Assembly (NCBI RefSeq): GCF_025847275.1
Contig: NZ_JAOZEV010000015.1
Span: 52,882-116,881, forward strand
DNA from: Flavobacterium frigoritolerans
GTDB taxonomy: Bacteria > Bacteroidota > Bacteroidia > Flavobacteriales > Flavobacteriaceae
Length of the DNA stretch: 64,000 nt
Reading direction: 5' to 3'
The notes beneath the pieces were generated by a model. That model worked only from the letters and a program-made list of their open reading frames with translations. It searched no databases and had not been told where the DNA came from. This document shows, piece after piece, positions 35,443-44,955 of the stretch; position 1 is the stretch's first letter, and each line of letters opens with the position of its first letter. A program made the position numbers and the translations under genes.

Positions 35443-36348
35443 CTAAGCCCCTTTTAGCATTAATTCTTCTATTTTAGTCTCAGAAATTTCAGGATTTGCT
35501 CCAACTGACGCAGCTACCAAAGCCCCAACAGCACAAGCAAAATCAATTGCTCTTTGTGGGTTATTATTATTTGCAAGCAAAGAAGTAATCAAAGCTCCAA
35601 GAAAAGAATCTCCTGCACCTACTGTATCTGCCACTTTTATTGGATAACCATCATTACGATACAGTTTACCTTCCCATAACAACAGTGCTCCATGTTTTCC
35701 CTTAGTTACACACAAAGCAGTAGAATTTGTTTTTTGGGCTATAAACTCCATGTTCTCTTCTAAGCTTGTATAAGGAGAATCCATAACAGTTGTAATTTCT
35801 AATAACTCTTCATCATTAAACTTTATAAAATTAGCAGATTGCATAAGCCTTTCGATTATCTCATACGAATAATGTGGCTTTCTTAAATTGACATCAAAAA
35901 CCTTATAAACATTATTGTTAAGTAGCTCTTCTAACGCCAAACGAGATACTGAATCTCTACAGACCAAACTCCCATAAATAAGCACATCTGCTTCGGCAAC
36001 CAATTTTCTGGCAGTGGTATTAAGAACGATCTTATCCCAAGCCGATGGATAATTAATTTCATAACTAGCAGAGCCTTTATCGTCTAAAGAAACCTGAACG
36101 ATACCTGTTGGAAATTCTTCTGATTTAATAATTGCATTGGTTTCTAGTCCTAATTTTTTTACATGATCTATAATTGCAATTCCATCAGCATCATTACCCA
36201 CGCAACTTATCATTGCAACATCACAACCTAGTGTTTTCATTCGCAAAGCAACATTGAGGGGTGCTCCGCCTATTTTCTTTTCATTCTCAAATATATCCCA
36301 AAGTACCTCACCATAAGATACAGCCTTAAGTTTTTTATTATTATTCAT
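35443..36348 (-). CDS. PfkB-family carbohydrate kinase (fructokinase-like)
   Basis: The 301-residue kinase has the PfkB N-terminal motif (KIGGAPLNVALRMKTLGCDV, SCVGNDADG) and the C-terminal motif with the catalytic Asp (VADTVGAGDSFLGALI). The opening KAVSYGEVLWDIF and FPTGIVQVSLDDKG suggest fructokinase. It would phosphorylate fructose entering glycolysis. It converges with the CAP gene; the MFS transporter lies upstream on the same strand but behind its own terminator. Confidence 0.88.
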   Translation of the reverse strand: MNNNKKLKAVSYGEVLWDIFENEKKIGGAPLNVALRMKTLGCDVAMISCVGNDADGIAIIDHVKKLGLETNAIIKSEEFPTGIVQVSLDDKGSASYEINYPSAWDKIVLNTTARKLVAEADVLIYGSLVCRDSVSRLALEELLNNNVYKVFDVNLRKPHYSYEIIERLMQSANFIKFNDEELLEITTVMDSPYTSLEENMEFIAQKTNSTALCVTKGKHGALLLWEGKLYRNDGYPIKVADTVGAGDSFLGALITSLLANNNNPQRAIDFACAVGALVAASVGANPEISETKIEELMLKGA

Positions 36349-36522
36349 TCTAAAATATTTTATAGTATAATCATTAAAGTCAGTACCGCTAAAACAAAAC
36401 CGAACTATTAGCTAACGCGTTGGTTGTAAATTACAAAAATTATATTCAAAAAAGATAAAATTAAAATTAAGAGTTAAGTATCTATTTTATAAAATCAATT
36501 CCAACGAGATATTCACAAACAA

Positions 36523-36551
36523 AAAAGACAAGTCTGTTCGACTTGCCTTTT
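36523..36551 (-). terminator. Terminator of the MFS gene
   Basis: On the minus strand AAAGGCAAGTC pairs with GACTTGTCTTT around GAACA, followed by T residues. It lies about 20 bases after the MFS stop codon. Confidence 0.85.
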
Positions 36552-36569
36552 AGTAAATTATGATTGCAA

Positions 36570-37736
36570 TTAAGCTTTTTGCAATTGAAGAATATGTTTT
36601 TTTCTTTGTATAAATATAAAAGTAATAAGTATTCCCAAAGCAGACATTCCAACACCTATTAAATTAGGTGATGCATAACTATATCCTGCTATTAAGGGTA
36701 ATCCGCCTAAAAAAGCTCCTAGCGCATTTCCTATATTAAAACTTGCCTGAATTGCTGCTGAAGCAATCATTTCGGCTCCTGTTGCTGTTTGAATCATTAA
36801 CATCTGAATTGGAGCTACAATCGAAAACGAAACACAACCTGTTAAGAATGTTAAAAATAAAGAAGCATATTGATTAGAAGAAAAAGAATAAACCAAAAAC
36901 AAATCGATTGCCATTACCAAAAGCAACATCATTACTGTTGTAGCTGGTGAAAATTTATCGGCTAATTTTCCTCCTATAAAATTTCCAATCACCATTCCTA
37001 ACCCTGCTAAGATTAAAATATAAGGAACGTTCTCAGGAGAAAATCCTGAAACATTTGTTAGTAAGGGTGCGATATAACTAATCCAAGAAAACAATCCTCC
37101 AAAACCAATAGCTGTTATTGCAATAATCAGCCAAGCCTCAGCTTTCTTAAAAAACTGCAATTGACTTTTCATACTTTCACCTGTATTAGATTCTAAATTT
37201 GGCATCCATAAGTAAATAAAAAGAAATGTCAGTAATCCAATTACTGCAATGAGGACAAATGTATAACGCCATAAAAAATGATGCCCAATATAAGTTCCAA
37301 TTGGAACACCAATTAAATTAGCCAATGTTAATCCAGCAAACATAATAGAAACTGCCTGCGCTTCTTTTCCTTTATCTGCAAGACGACTTGCTACAACTGC
37401 TCCCACTCCAAAAAAAGCTCCATGTGGTAATCCTGAGAGTAATCTTGATGCAAACAAAATTTCATAAGTAGGTGCAATAATCGAAAGCGCATTAAATACA
37501 GCCAACATCATTGCCAAAATTAAAAGCATTTTTTTTGGTGGATAATTTCTACCTATAATAACTAACAAAGGTGCACCAATTACAACACCTAAAGCATAAG
37601 CAGAAATTAAATATCCTGCCACTGGAATTGAAACCTTCATGTTAAGAGCAATATCTGGTAATAAACCCATCATCACAAACTCTGTGATCCCAATAGTTAA
37701 ACCGCCCAATGAGAGCGCAATAAGACTTTTTTTCAT
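36570..37736 (-). CDS. MFS drug/sugar exporter (AraJ-like)
   Basis: The 388-residue protein has twelve predicted membrane helices. It opens LIALSLGGLTIGITEFVMMG and has PDIALNMKVSIPVAGYLISA and FASRLLSGLPHGAFFGVGAV, typical of the AraJ/YdhP/PbuE branch of the major facilitator superfamily, which exports drugs, sugars or nucleosides. The substrate is unknown. It has its own complete promoter (37774-37803) and terminator, so it is a single-gene unit and is not part of the ebo operon that ends just upstream. Confidence 0.9.
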   Translation of the reverse strand: MKKSLIALSLGGLTIGITEFVMMGLLPDIALNMKVSIPVAGYLISAYALGVVIGAPLLVIIGRNYPPKKMLLILAMMLAVFNALSIIAPTYEILFASRLLSGLPHGAFFGVGAVVASRLADKGKEAQAVSIMFAGLTLANLIGVPIGTYIGHHFLWRYTFVLIAVIGLLTFLFIYLWMPNLESNTGESMKSQLQFFKKAEAWLIIAITAIGFGGLFSWISYIAPLLTNVSGFSPENVPYILILAGLGMVIGNFIGGKLADKFSPATTVMMLLLVMAIDLFLVYSFSSNQYASLFLTFLTGCVSFSIVAPIQMLMIQTATGAEMIASAAIQASFNIGNALGAFLGGLPLIAGYSYASPNLIGVGMSALGILITFIFIQRKKHILQLQKA

Positions 37737-37773
37737 TTAAATATACAAGAAAAGGAATAGATTTTCTATGGGG

Positions 37774-37803
37774 CAAATTTACTCCTTCCAAGCATAAAAC
37801 AAA
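37774..37803 (-). promoter_or_regulatory. Complete Bacteroidota promoter of the MFS gene
   Basis: On the minus strand TTTG (37803-37800), an 18-base spacer and TAAATTTG (37781-37774) match the -33/-7 consensus. The start site would be about 33 bases before the ATG. Confidence 0.72.
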
Positions 37804-37921
37804 TTGTATATTTATGACATAAACTTGTACATATCAAGCATACTAAAAATCTAATAAGTTCGAAAACTGCTTTTGTTTTTAACAAGAACCGAATCATTTT
37901 ATCTGAATTACAATTCTTTAA

Positions 37922-39313
37922 TTATTTTTTAGAAGCGTTCACAGGACTTTTAAAAATCGTATCCAATATATGTTGACATATAGAGGTACTTTCAATTTTT
38001 TCAGATGCAACTGTTTTACTTATAAATATTGGTTTATCTGCATCATTTTCTGGGGTACATCCATGCGAACCCTTAACCAATGTAGCATCAAGAGGTATGA
38101 CATTCATAAGGGTACGGAATCCCAGTTTTTTCCGAATTAATTTAAAAATGATACGCGGTAGAATCAATTTTTTCTTGGGGTCTAAAAATAGTTCTACCGG
38201 ATCATATCCCGTTTTTTTATGAATTTCTACTGTACGGGCAAAATCGGGTGCTTTATTATCATCTAGCCAATAATAATAAGTAAACCAACTATCTTGATTT
38301 GCAACAAGTACAAGATTACCTGCACGCTCATGATTGAGATGATGTGCTTTTTTTCCTGTATCATCCAAAACTTTTGCAACTCCTGGTATTTTTTCGAGCA
38401 ATTTTTTAAGTTCAGGAATTTCTCTTTTGTCTTTAACATATATATGTGCTATCTGATGGTCCGCAAGTGCAAATGCCTTACATTCTCCTGTATCTAATAA
38501 TTCCAATCCTCGTTCTTCTCTTATTTGCAAATAACCCTGAGTACGTAAAAATCTATTGATATGAATTGGTTCTGTAACCTTAGTAATTCCATATTCGGAT
38601 AAAACAATAACTTGTACGCCATTGTTTTCATAAAACTCAATCAAATCTTTACATACTTTATCTATGTCCTTTACTTCTTTATCAATTTCAGGTGCTTTAG
38701 GAGCGTACTTTTGGCAGCAATAATCCAAATGTGGTAAATAAATTAAAGTAAGCGTAGGATTGTACCATTCATAAACCAATTTAGATGCTTTGGCAATCCA
38801 CTCACTTGAACGTATTGTTGTTTTGGGTCCCCAAAAATCAAATAACGGAAATACCCCTAACTCGCTTTGTAAGCGATCTCGCAAGTTGGCAGGTTTTGAG
38901 TAAGAATCCGGTTTTTTTTGTCCGTCTGCCCAATACTGTGGACGAGGTGTTACTGTAAAATCAGCATCTGAATACATATTGTACCACCAAAACAAATTGG
39001 CACATGTAAAAGTTGGATCTATTTCCCTTGCCAGATCCCATATTCGTGGAGATTGTATTAGCTTGTTGGACTGTTTCCACATTTTTATTTCGGCATCACT
39101 CCTATCATACCATCCATTACCCACAATACCATGCTCTGAAGGCCATTTACCTGTTAAATAAGTAGTTTGAGCCGAACAGGTAAGTGCGGGAAGTACTGGT
39201 TCAACAATACTTAAATACCCATTTTTTTTAAGCCATTGATGCAAAAAAAGTTCTGAATCCTGAAGTATAGTAGTTGTAAGTCCCACTACATTAATAACGA
39301 CTGTTTGTTGCAT
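37922..39313 (-). CDS. eboF: EboF-like alkaline phosphatase / nucleotide pyrophosphatase family protein
   Basis: The 463-residue protein belongs to the type I phosphodiesterase / nucleotide pyrophosphatase superfamily. PALTCSAQTTYLTGKWPSEH has the nucleophile Thr (about T45) in its usual setting, and later VIVLSEYGITKV and KGSHGCTPENDADKPIFIS give expected metal-site segments. The first metal-ligand Asp of classical members seems replaced (INVVGLT). It is the last gene of the operon, 53 bases after eboE, the order found in ebo clusters. Confidence 0.83.
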   Translation of the reverse strand: MQQTVVINVVGLTTTILQDSELFLHQWLKKNGYLSIVEPVLPALTCSAQTTYLTGKWPSEHGIVGNGWYDRSDAEIKMWKQSNKLIQSPRIWDLAREIDPTFTCANLFWWYNMYSDADFTVTPRPQYWADGQKKPDSYSKPANLRDRLQSELGVFPLFDFWGPKTTIRSSEWIAKASKLVYEWYNPTLTLIYLPHLDYCCQKYAPKAPEIDKEVKDIDKVCKDLIEFYENNGVQVIVLSEYGITKVTEPIHINRFLRTQGYLQIREERGLELLDTGECKAFALADHQIAHIYVKDKREIPELKKLLEKIPGVAKVLDDTGKKAHHLNHERAGNLVLVANQDSWFTYYYWLDDNKAPDFARTVEIHKKTGYDPVELFLDPKKKLILPRIIFKLIRKKLGFRTLMNVIPLDATLVKGSHGCTPENDADKPIFISKTVASEKIESTSICQHILDTIFKSPVNASKK

Positions 39314-39366
39314 TTTCTTTGATATTAATAGGCCTTAATTCTTATTTTGTGATCCCCTTATTTTTT

Positions 39367-40593
39367 TTAAATAACACTTACTTCATCGGTTACTCTATTT
39401 ATAACCCATTTTAATTCTCTCTCAATCGATTCGGTTAAATCTGCTTGTAAATGAACGGGGAGTACTTGCCATGTATAGGTTTCTATTTCTAAGTGCTGAG
39501 TAAATTCTTTTTTACGCCAGCTTTCCAAAATATCTGTAATATCATTTTGAGTAGATTGTAATAATTGGTAATCTTCTATAAATATTGGTACGTGAAAATG
39601 CGTGCGAAGCTCTTTAAAATCGGCACGTTTCATTGCTTCTATTCCCTTACTTAAATCATTAAACTTGAGCAATTCCCCACTTGTCGTTTTAATTACTGCC
39701 TGATGTAAATAAGTAGGTTCATCAAAACTGCGTAAACATTGCTGCATTTTATCAATGGGTACACTTGCTGATGCAGTACATTTGAGAGCAGCACTAATTT
39801 GTAATTTCCCAATCTTCAAACCATGGTTCTCCATTTTTTGAAGTACTTCTTCGCTTTTTTCAAAACCTATTGCAAAATGACAAACATCATAACAAAGCTG
39901 TATATGATTACGCATGTGTTCTTGTGCTTGCGATAAACTGCACACAAGAGTAGTAGCTAATAATGTTGCTCCTTCCTTGAGTAAATAATCTTCAAAAAAA
40001 GCGATGTATTCGTCACTATTTTCGATTATACCATCAGGTTCTGGTTCAATATCCAGATGCATCATTATATCTTTAAATTCATAAAACCCCGCCAATTGCG
40101 CAACTACAGCTACTAGATGTTTTGTTGCAATTTGCTTGGCTTCTATAAGGCTAGCTTCTGTTGTATGCCAATGCTTGTAAGAAAGCGGAGAGGTCGAAAT
40201 TCCTCCTTCTATTCCTGGTGGTAAAAGTTGCCCCAGAATGGTAAAAAGCAACTGAGTATAATTTAATCTATCGTTGCTTGTCCAGTCTGGCAAATGAACT
40301 TTATCTTTTACAGGCTCATTATGAAAATTCCCATACGGAAATCCATTTAGAGTAAACACATACATTTCATTTCGTAACAACCATTTCTTAAAAATCTGGA
40401 TATTGTTGTTCAGCATTAATTCCGTAGCTGCCTGATGCGAAAGACGTAAGCCGATACCAAAAGGTTTATCGGGAGATACTTCTTTCTTGAGAGGAATGCA
40501 ATACCTTACAATACTTTCAAAAACAGCACACCATGATTCACCTGCATGAATATTGGTACAGTAACTTAGATGACCATTTTCACTAATTAACAT
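39367..40593 (-). CDS. eboE: EboE-like metabolite traffic protein (TIM-barrel, xylose-isomerase-like)
   Basis: The 408-residue protein starts MLISENGHLSYCTNIHAGES, a typical EboE opening. It has the TIM-barrel features of sugar-phosphate isomerase/epimerases, including HLDIEPEPDGIIENSDE and IQLCYDVCHFAIGFE with putative metal ligands. EboE is required with the other Ebo proteins for moving a metabolite precursor to the periplasm in scytonemin producers. I chose ATG 40593; it overlaps the eboD stop by 7 bases, consistent with coupling. Confidence 0.83.
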   Translation of the reverse strand: MLISENGHLSYCTNIHAGESWCAVFESIVRYCIPLKKEVSPDKPFGIGLRLSHQAATELMLNNNIQIFKKWLLRNEMYVFTLNGFPYGNFHNEPVKDKVHLPDWTSNDRLNYTQLLFTILGQLLPPGIEGGISTSPLSYKHWHTTEASLIEAKQIATKHLVAVVAQLAGFYEFKDIMMHLDIEPEPDGIIENSDEYIAFFEDYLLKEGATLLATTLVCSLSQAQEHMRNHIQLCYDVCHFAIGFEKSEEVLQKMENHGLKIGKLQISAALKCTASASVPIDKMQQCLRSFDEPTYLHQAVIKTTSGELLKFNDLSKGIEAMKRADFKELRTHFHVPIFIEDYQLLQSTQNDITDILESWRKKEFTQHLEIETYTWQVLPVHLQADLTESIERELKWVINRVTDEVSVI

Positions 40594-41759
40594 ACTTCTG
40601 TATTTAATAAACAAAACGAATAAAGATATTGAACCGACTCGGCAATTAATTCACTATTAAGCGAATGCACTTCCTCGCCTGTACCAATATCACTTAATAA
40701 CATAATTGTAAGCTGTCCGCCAAGATGTTCTCTAAACTCATCTAATCCTTTTAAAACCTCATCAAGTTGATTTTCAAGAACTGGATGGGTTATCGCAAAT
40801 CCTAACGCTAAGAAGCATTTTAAAATTCGTTCTAAACTAGGTTTGTCGATTTTTTTTAGTAAAAAAGAATAGGTAACATCTAGCGCAATACCAATTGCTA
40901 CAGCTTCGCCATGAGTAATTTCATAATTGGTAAGTTGCTCCATTTTATGTGCTGCCCAATGTCCAAAATCTAAAGGACGCGAAGATCCCTTCTCAAAAGG
41001 ATCTCCTTTTTTAGAAATATGATCCGTGTGTAAAGCTGCACAACGAATAATGAGCGTTTCCATAACTAAAACATCTCTATTGTTGAGGGCCTGCGTATTG
41101 TTTTCTATCCAATCAAAAAAAGATACATCTTTAATAAGAGCTACTTTTATAGCTTCGGATATTCCGGATCGCCAATTGCGTTCGTTTAAAGTAGTTAAAA
41201 AATCAGAATCATTAAGTACTGCATATGGTGGCGCAAATGTGCCGAGAAAGTTTTTTTTACCAAAATAATTCATGCTGTTCTTTACTCCTACACCCGAATC
41301 ATTTTGAGACAAAACTGTTGTAGGTATTCGGATAAGGCGCACGCCACGATGTGCAATTGCCGCCGCATACCCTACAGCATCTAGTACAGCTCCTCCTCCT
41401 ATTGCTATAAGAAAAGAATGTCTGTCTATTTTGTTATTATTTATTAATTCTAGTACGGCTTCTATGTATTCGGAGCTGTTCTTAACGTCCTCACCTCCTT
41501 GTATCACAAGTATATTAGCCTCGGTAATTGCAAATTGGTACTCATTAAAATAATGAATAACCTTTGTTATAAAGTGACTCATAGAATCGACAACTCCTTT
41601 ATCAATTACAATTGTTATTTTAGGCTGCTGATATCCAGGTTCTTTTTTAATCACATCAATAAGCGATGGATTATTAACATCAAATAGTGAACGACTAAAA
41701 ATGATGTCATAATTAAATGACACTTGAAAATTTTGCTGAAGTAGGTGTTGATATTTCAT
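40587..41759 (-). CDS. eboD: EboD-like 3-dehydroquinate synthase family protein
   Basis: The 390-residue protein is a dehydroquinate-synthase-fold enzyme: AIGGGAVLDAVGYAAAIAHR, RLIRIPTTVLSQNDSGVGVK and LDFGHWAAHKMEQL with HGEAVAIGIALDV carry the NAD- and metal-binding residues. In ebo clusters this protein is a dedicated paralogue rather than the shikimate-pathway enzyme. I chose ATG 41759 (MKYQHLLQQNFQVSFNY); an ATG at 41789 would overlap eboC by 14 bases. Confidence 0.86.
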   Translation of the reverse strand: MKYQHLLQQNFQVSFNYDIIFSRSLFDVNNPSLIDVIKKEPGYQQPKITIVIDKGVVDSMSHFITKVIHYFNEYQFAITEANILVIQGGEDVKNSSEYIEAVLELINNNKIDRHSFLIAIGGGAVLDAVGYAAAIAHRGVRLIRIPTTVLSQNDSGVGVKNSMNYFGKKNFLGTFAPPYAVLNDSDFLTTLNERNWRSGISEAIKVALIKDVSFFDWIENNTQALNNRDVLVMETLIIRCAALHTDHISKKGDPFEKGSSRPLDFGHWAAHKMEQLTNYEITHGEAVAIGIALDVTYSFLLKKIDKPSLERILKCFLALGFAITHPVLENQLDEVLKGLDEFREHLGGQLTIMLLSDIGTGEEVHSLNSELIAESVQYLYSFCLLNTEVC

Positions 41760-41775
41760 TTTTGGGGAGATATAA

Positions 41776-42672
41776 TCAGGTGACTGCAAATTTTTTGGAT
41801 AATAAAATAGATATTGGTAATAAAGCTAATACTAACAATGCAAAAAGCAATCCTGCTGAGCCTGCTACATAACTCGCATTGAGCGGAATTAATGAAAGTA
41901 CTCCTGTTTTTACAGCTTTTTGTATTGTAGCTGGTTGGTTGTAAATGAAAGCTTTGTATTTTGCAAAAAAATTAATTCCATACCAAAAAAGAAGAAAGGG
42001 TAATAAAATCCAAAACCTAAATCCTAGTAATTGCCCTATGTAAACAAATAAAACTACTACTATTGCATCTAGCAGTAAAGCAACAAGAATAGCTGCTTTA
42101 TTATTTCCTGAAGCTTCTTTTTTGGCAGTAAGCGTAATCGCAGCAATAAATAAAATGGGAATGATACCTATGTACCAATAATTAAAAACAGTATCATTAC
42201 TAATACTCATTCCTAAAAGTAAATTACCTCCTCGACAAAGGCCCATATTTAAAGGTCCTACAACAGGATAATGTTTACTTATTTTATCATAACTAAGCGC
42301 TAAAAAACTAATGATAAGTGCTAAAATGCCACTAAGAACCGAAACTATAAAGGCAAGTCCAATTCCCATTAACAACATGAAGCATCCTAATAAAATTGCT
42401 TCATTTTTACTAACCAAACCACGGGGAAGTACTCTTTCTGGACGATTTATAGTATCTGATTCTAAATCGAAAATATCATTAAATACAATTCCGCCGCCAT
42501 ATAAACCAATGGTCGAAAGTACTAATAATATCAGGTCAACTATAAAATGGCTACTGTTAGTATCAAAAATTAAAACTCCCGAAATAGCAATACCCGCAAG
42601 AATATCTGTCACCGCAGTAACGATATTTGCGGGACGCAATAAGGTTAATAAATAAAATAATTTGCTGGACAT
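41776..42672 (-). CDS. eboC: EboC-like UbiA-family prenyltransferase
   Basis: The 298-residue membrane protein has about eight helices. The first Asp-rich motif is NDIFDLESDTINRPERVLPR (NDxxDxxxD); the second lies near SYDKISKHYPVVG. UbiA enzymes attach prenyl groups to aromatic or other acceptors in the membrane. Its start abuts the eboB stop codon with no gap. As EboC it would produce a prenylated membrane species used by the rest of the cluster; the acceptor is unknown. Confidence 0.88.
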   Translation of the reverse strand: MSSKLFYLLTLLRPANIVTAVTDILAGIAISGVLIFDTNSSHFIVDLILLVLSTIGLYGGGIVFNDIFDLESDTINRPERVLPRGLVSKNEAILLGCFMLLMGIGLAFIVSVLSGILALIISFLALSYDKISKHYPVVGPLNMGLCRGGNLLLGMSISNDTVFNYWYIGIIPILFIAAITLTAKKEASGNNKAAILVALLLDAIVVVLFVYIGQLLGFRFWILLPFLLFWYGINFFAKYKAFIYNQPATIQKAVKTGVLSLIPLNASYVAGSAGLLFALLVLALLPISILLSKKFAVT

Positions 42673-43581
42673 TTAGTTTTCGATAATAATATTCGGATAT
42701 ACAATTTCCTTGGCTTCTTGACCTCTAAGAACACTACTTCCTTCAAAGAGTGAATCTTGTGTAACTGTCATTTCATTTTTCCAGTCTTCTTCCTGCATCT
42801 GACCGCTTTGAGAATAAGCCGTTAGTGCATTTTTATAACAAGTTAAATGAACATCTTCTTTGGCAATTCCTTTTTCAAGCATTAAAGCTGCTGTTTTAGG
42901 AACTGATAAAGGATCACTTACACCCCAATCGGCAGAACTATCTACAATAATACGCTCAGATCCGTATTGTTTTACAACTTCAACCATACGCTCATTACCC
43001 ATTTTGGTATTTGGGTAAATCGTAAAAGCTGCCCAATATCCTCTATCCAAAACTTGCTTAGCAGTTTCTTCATTATTATGGTCGATAACTACCATATGAG
43101 GGGCAATGCCGTGTTCTTCCAGCACATCCATACTTCTGATAGTTCCATTTTTTTTATCCCTGTGTGGCGTATGAACCATAACTGGTAAATTGAATTTTAG
43201 TGCCAGCTCAATCTGTAACCTAAAATATTTATCCTCGGCTGGTGTTTGATCATCATAACCAATCTCGCCAATAGCTACAACACCTTCTTTTGCAGCAAAT
43301 AGAGGTAATAAATCCATTACCTTTTCTGCAAGAGCTTCATTGTTTGCTTCTTTTGAGTTTAAACCAATCGTACAATAATGCTTAATTCCAAATTGAGAAG
43401 CTCTAAACCTTTCCCAACCTACCAAAGTGCTAAAGTAATCTTTGAATGAAGAAGCCTCTGTACGGGCTTGCCCTAACCAAAAAGCAGGTTCAATAACTGC
43501 CACAATACCTGCGGCACGCATAGCTTGGTAATCATCAGTTGTTCTGGATACCATGTGAATATGTGGATCTATATAATACAT
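42673..43581 (-). CDS. eboB: EboB-like TatD-family metal-dependent hydrolase
   Basis: The 302-residue protein is a TIM-barrel hydrolase of the TatD type: YIDPHIHMVSRT (HxH), VVAIGEIGYDD with the bridging Glu, LPVMVHTPHRDKKNG, MVVIDHNNEET and IIVDSSADWG with the catalytic Asp. It lies 3 bases after eboA and directly before eboC. TatD relatives cleave phosphoesters or amides; the EboB substrate is not known. Confidence 0.86.
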   Translation of the reverse strand: MYYIDPHIHMVSRTTDDYQAMRAAGIVAVIEPAFWLGQARTEASSFKDYFSTLVGWERFRASQFGIKHYCTIGLNSKEANNEALAEKVMDLLPLFAAKEGVVAIGEIGYDDQTPAEDKYFRLQIELALKFNLPVMVHTPHRDKKNGTIRSMDVLEEHGIAPHMVVIDHNNEETAKQVLDRGYWAAFTIYPNTKMGNERMVEVVKQYGSERIIVDSSADWGVSDPLSVPKTAALMLEKGIAKEDVHLTCYKNALTAYSQSGQMQEEDWKNEMTVTQDSLFEGSSVLRGQEAKEIVYPNIIIEN

Positions 43582-43584
43582 ATG

Positions 43585-44448
43585 CTAAGAATTTAATTGT
43601 GAATAATATTTTGTTCCTATTTCGTTCCATGTAATAGTACTGTCAAGCAATACCTCATCTGGAATTTCACTTTCATTATAAAAAGAACTTTCTTTTAACG
43701 TTTTTATAGCTGCTTGTTTTGTTAGTGTATCTCCGGTATGTATAGCATTTACTAAATCGGTTGCTATTTCCTGATTTACATAACCGTCAACTAATCTCCA
43801 TATTTCTGGTGACACTAATCTGCCTGCCGACCAGCGTTCGTGGATATAATCATGCACTATTAAGGCTAATTTCTCATTTTTACGTAAGTCTAAATCGATG
43901 ATTTTATACAACGGACGTCCCATGAAAACTGCTTTTAAAACCAATTGATTCCAAGGATCAATTGGTAAATACTTTGCAGTAAAAGGATTTGTTAATGCGA
44001 TTGCATCAAAAACGGCAACCATATTTGTTCTGATTCCTTCCTGAACCATCAAAACAAAATCCGAAGCATTCTTTAAAAAAAACAAGCCTTTGTACAGACA
44101 AACAAGCTCTTTTATAGCTGCCATCTCGGCTAAGTTTTTTATTACTTCAACATTTTGTTGTATCGGAAGATGAATCATTAATAAACAGCGACATAGTTGT
44201 TGTAAATCCCAATTACTTTGTGTAAAACCGGGATATAATTCTTCAAGTACATTTTTTTCCTGCGCAGTCCATTCTGGAATAATCGGAGCGATTTTTCTAG
44301 AGATTAACCCAAAATTCTGGAAAAACTGTACACTGTTCTCAAAGGCAATATTACTTTCAAACCATTCTAGTTCGGATCCCGAAAGTTTACTCTGGATTAC
44401 TGCTTTTATTATTTCTCCAGAATCAGTTTTGATTGCTGTTTCTATCAT
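43585..44448 (-). CDS. eboA: EboA domain protein
   Basis: The 287-residue helical protein matches EboA: ELEWFESNIAFENSVQFFQN near the N-terminus, then NWDLQQLCRCLLMIHLPIQ, and IHERWSAGRLVSPEIWRLVDG in the C-terminal third are family segments. It has no signal peptide and no known catalytic motif. It opens the ebo part of the operon, 39 bases after the VOC gene. Confidence 0.85.
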   Translation of the reverse strand: MIETAIKTDSGEIIKAVIQSKLSGSELEWFESNIAFENSVQFFQNFGLISRKIAPIIPEWTAQEKNVLEELYPGFTQSNWDLQQLCRCLLMIHLPIQQNVEVIKNLAEMAAIKELVCLYKGLFFLKNASDFVLMVQEGIRTNMVAVFDAIALTNPFTAKYLPIDPWNQLVLKAVFMGRPLYKIIDLDLRKNEKLALIVHDYIHERWSAGRLVSPEIWRLVDGYVNQEIATDLVNAIHTGDTLTKQAAIKTLKESSFYNESEIPDEVLLDSTITWNEIGTKYYSQLNS

Positions 44449-44487
44449 TGCTCTTATGAATTTACTAATTACACTATCACAATCTTT

Positions 44488-44925
44488 TTACTTCAAAATA
44501 TTCTCTCGAATCACCAAAGAATTATTATCCGGATCTCTAAAAAAGAAAAACTGGTCAACATATCCTTTGTTTGATATATTAGAAATGATTTCTGTACCAT
44601 CTATTACATCAATTACTACATTTTGAGTTTTAAAATAATCCAGCGTTGTCTGGATATCATCAACAATAAAAGTGGGTACGGTTCCAGTTTCAGGCAATGG
44701 ATAAAAAGGGGTATCAATATCTTTGTATAACCCAAGCATAAATCCATTCTCGTCTTTAGAATCTGAGTCTAATTGCATAAAAGATTCCGCACCAAAATTT
44801 CCATCAGAATTAAGTGTGTATTTGTCATCAATCTTAAATCCAAGAATTTCCTCATAGAATTTTTTGGATTTAAGAATATCGCTCACCGATAATTTAATGA
44901 CTACTGTTTTTGACTTGAATTTCAT
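44488..44925 (-). CDS. VOC (glyoxalase/bleomycin-resistance-like) family protein
   Basis: The 145-residue protein has one VOC unit: VVIKLSVSDILKSKKFYEEI at the N-terminus and QFFFFRDPDNNSLVIRE at the C-terminus. The usual metal-binding His and Glu positions are not all conserved, so it may bind rather than convert its ligand. It lies between the ferritin-like gene (30-base gap) and eboA (39-base gap), so it probably belongs to the same pathway, for example as a self-protection or ring-modifying protein. Confidence 0.8.
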   Translation of the reverse strand: MKFKSKTVVIKLSVSDILKSKKFYEEILGFKIDDKYTLNSDGNFGAESFMQLDSDSKDENGFMLGLYKDIDTPFYPLPETGTVPTFIVDDIQTTLDYFKTQNVVIDVIDGTEIISNISNKGYVDQFFFFRDPDNNSLVIRENILK

Positions 44926-44955
44926 TTTAGAATTTTTCTATTTTCATTCCATTAT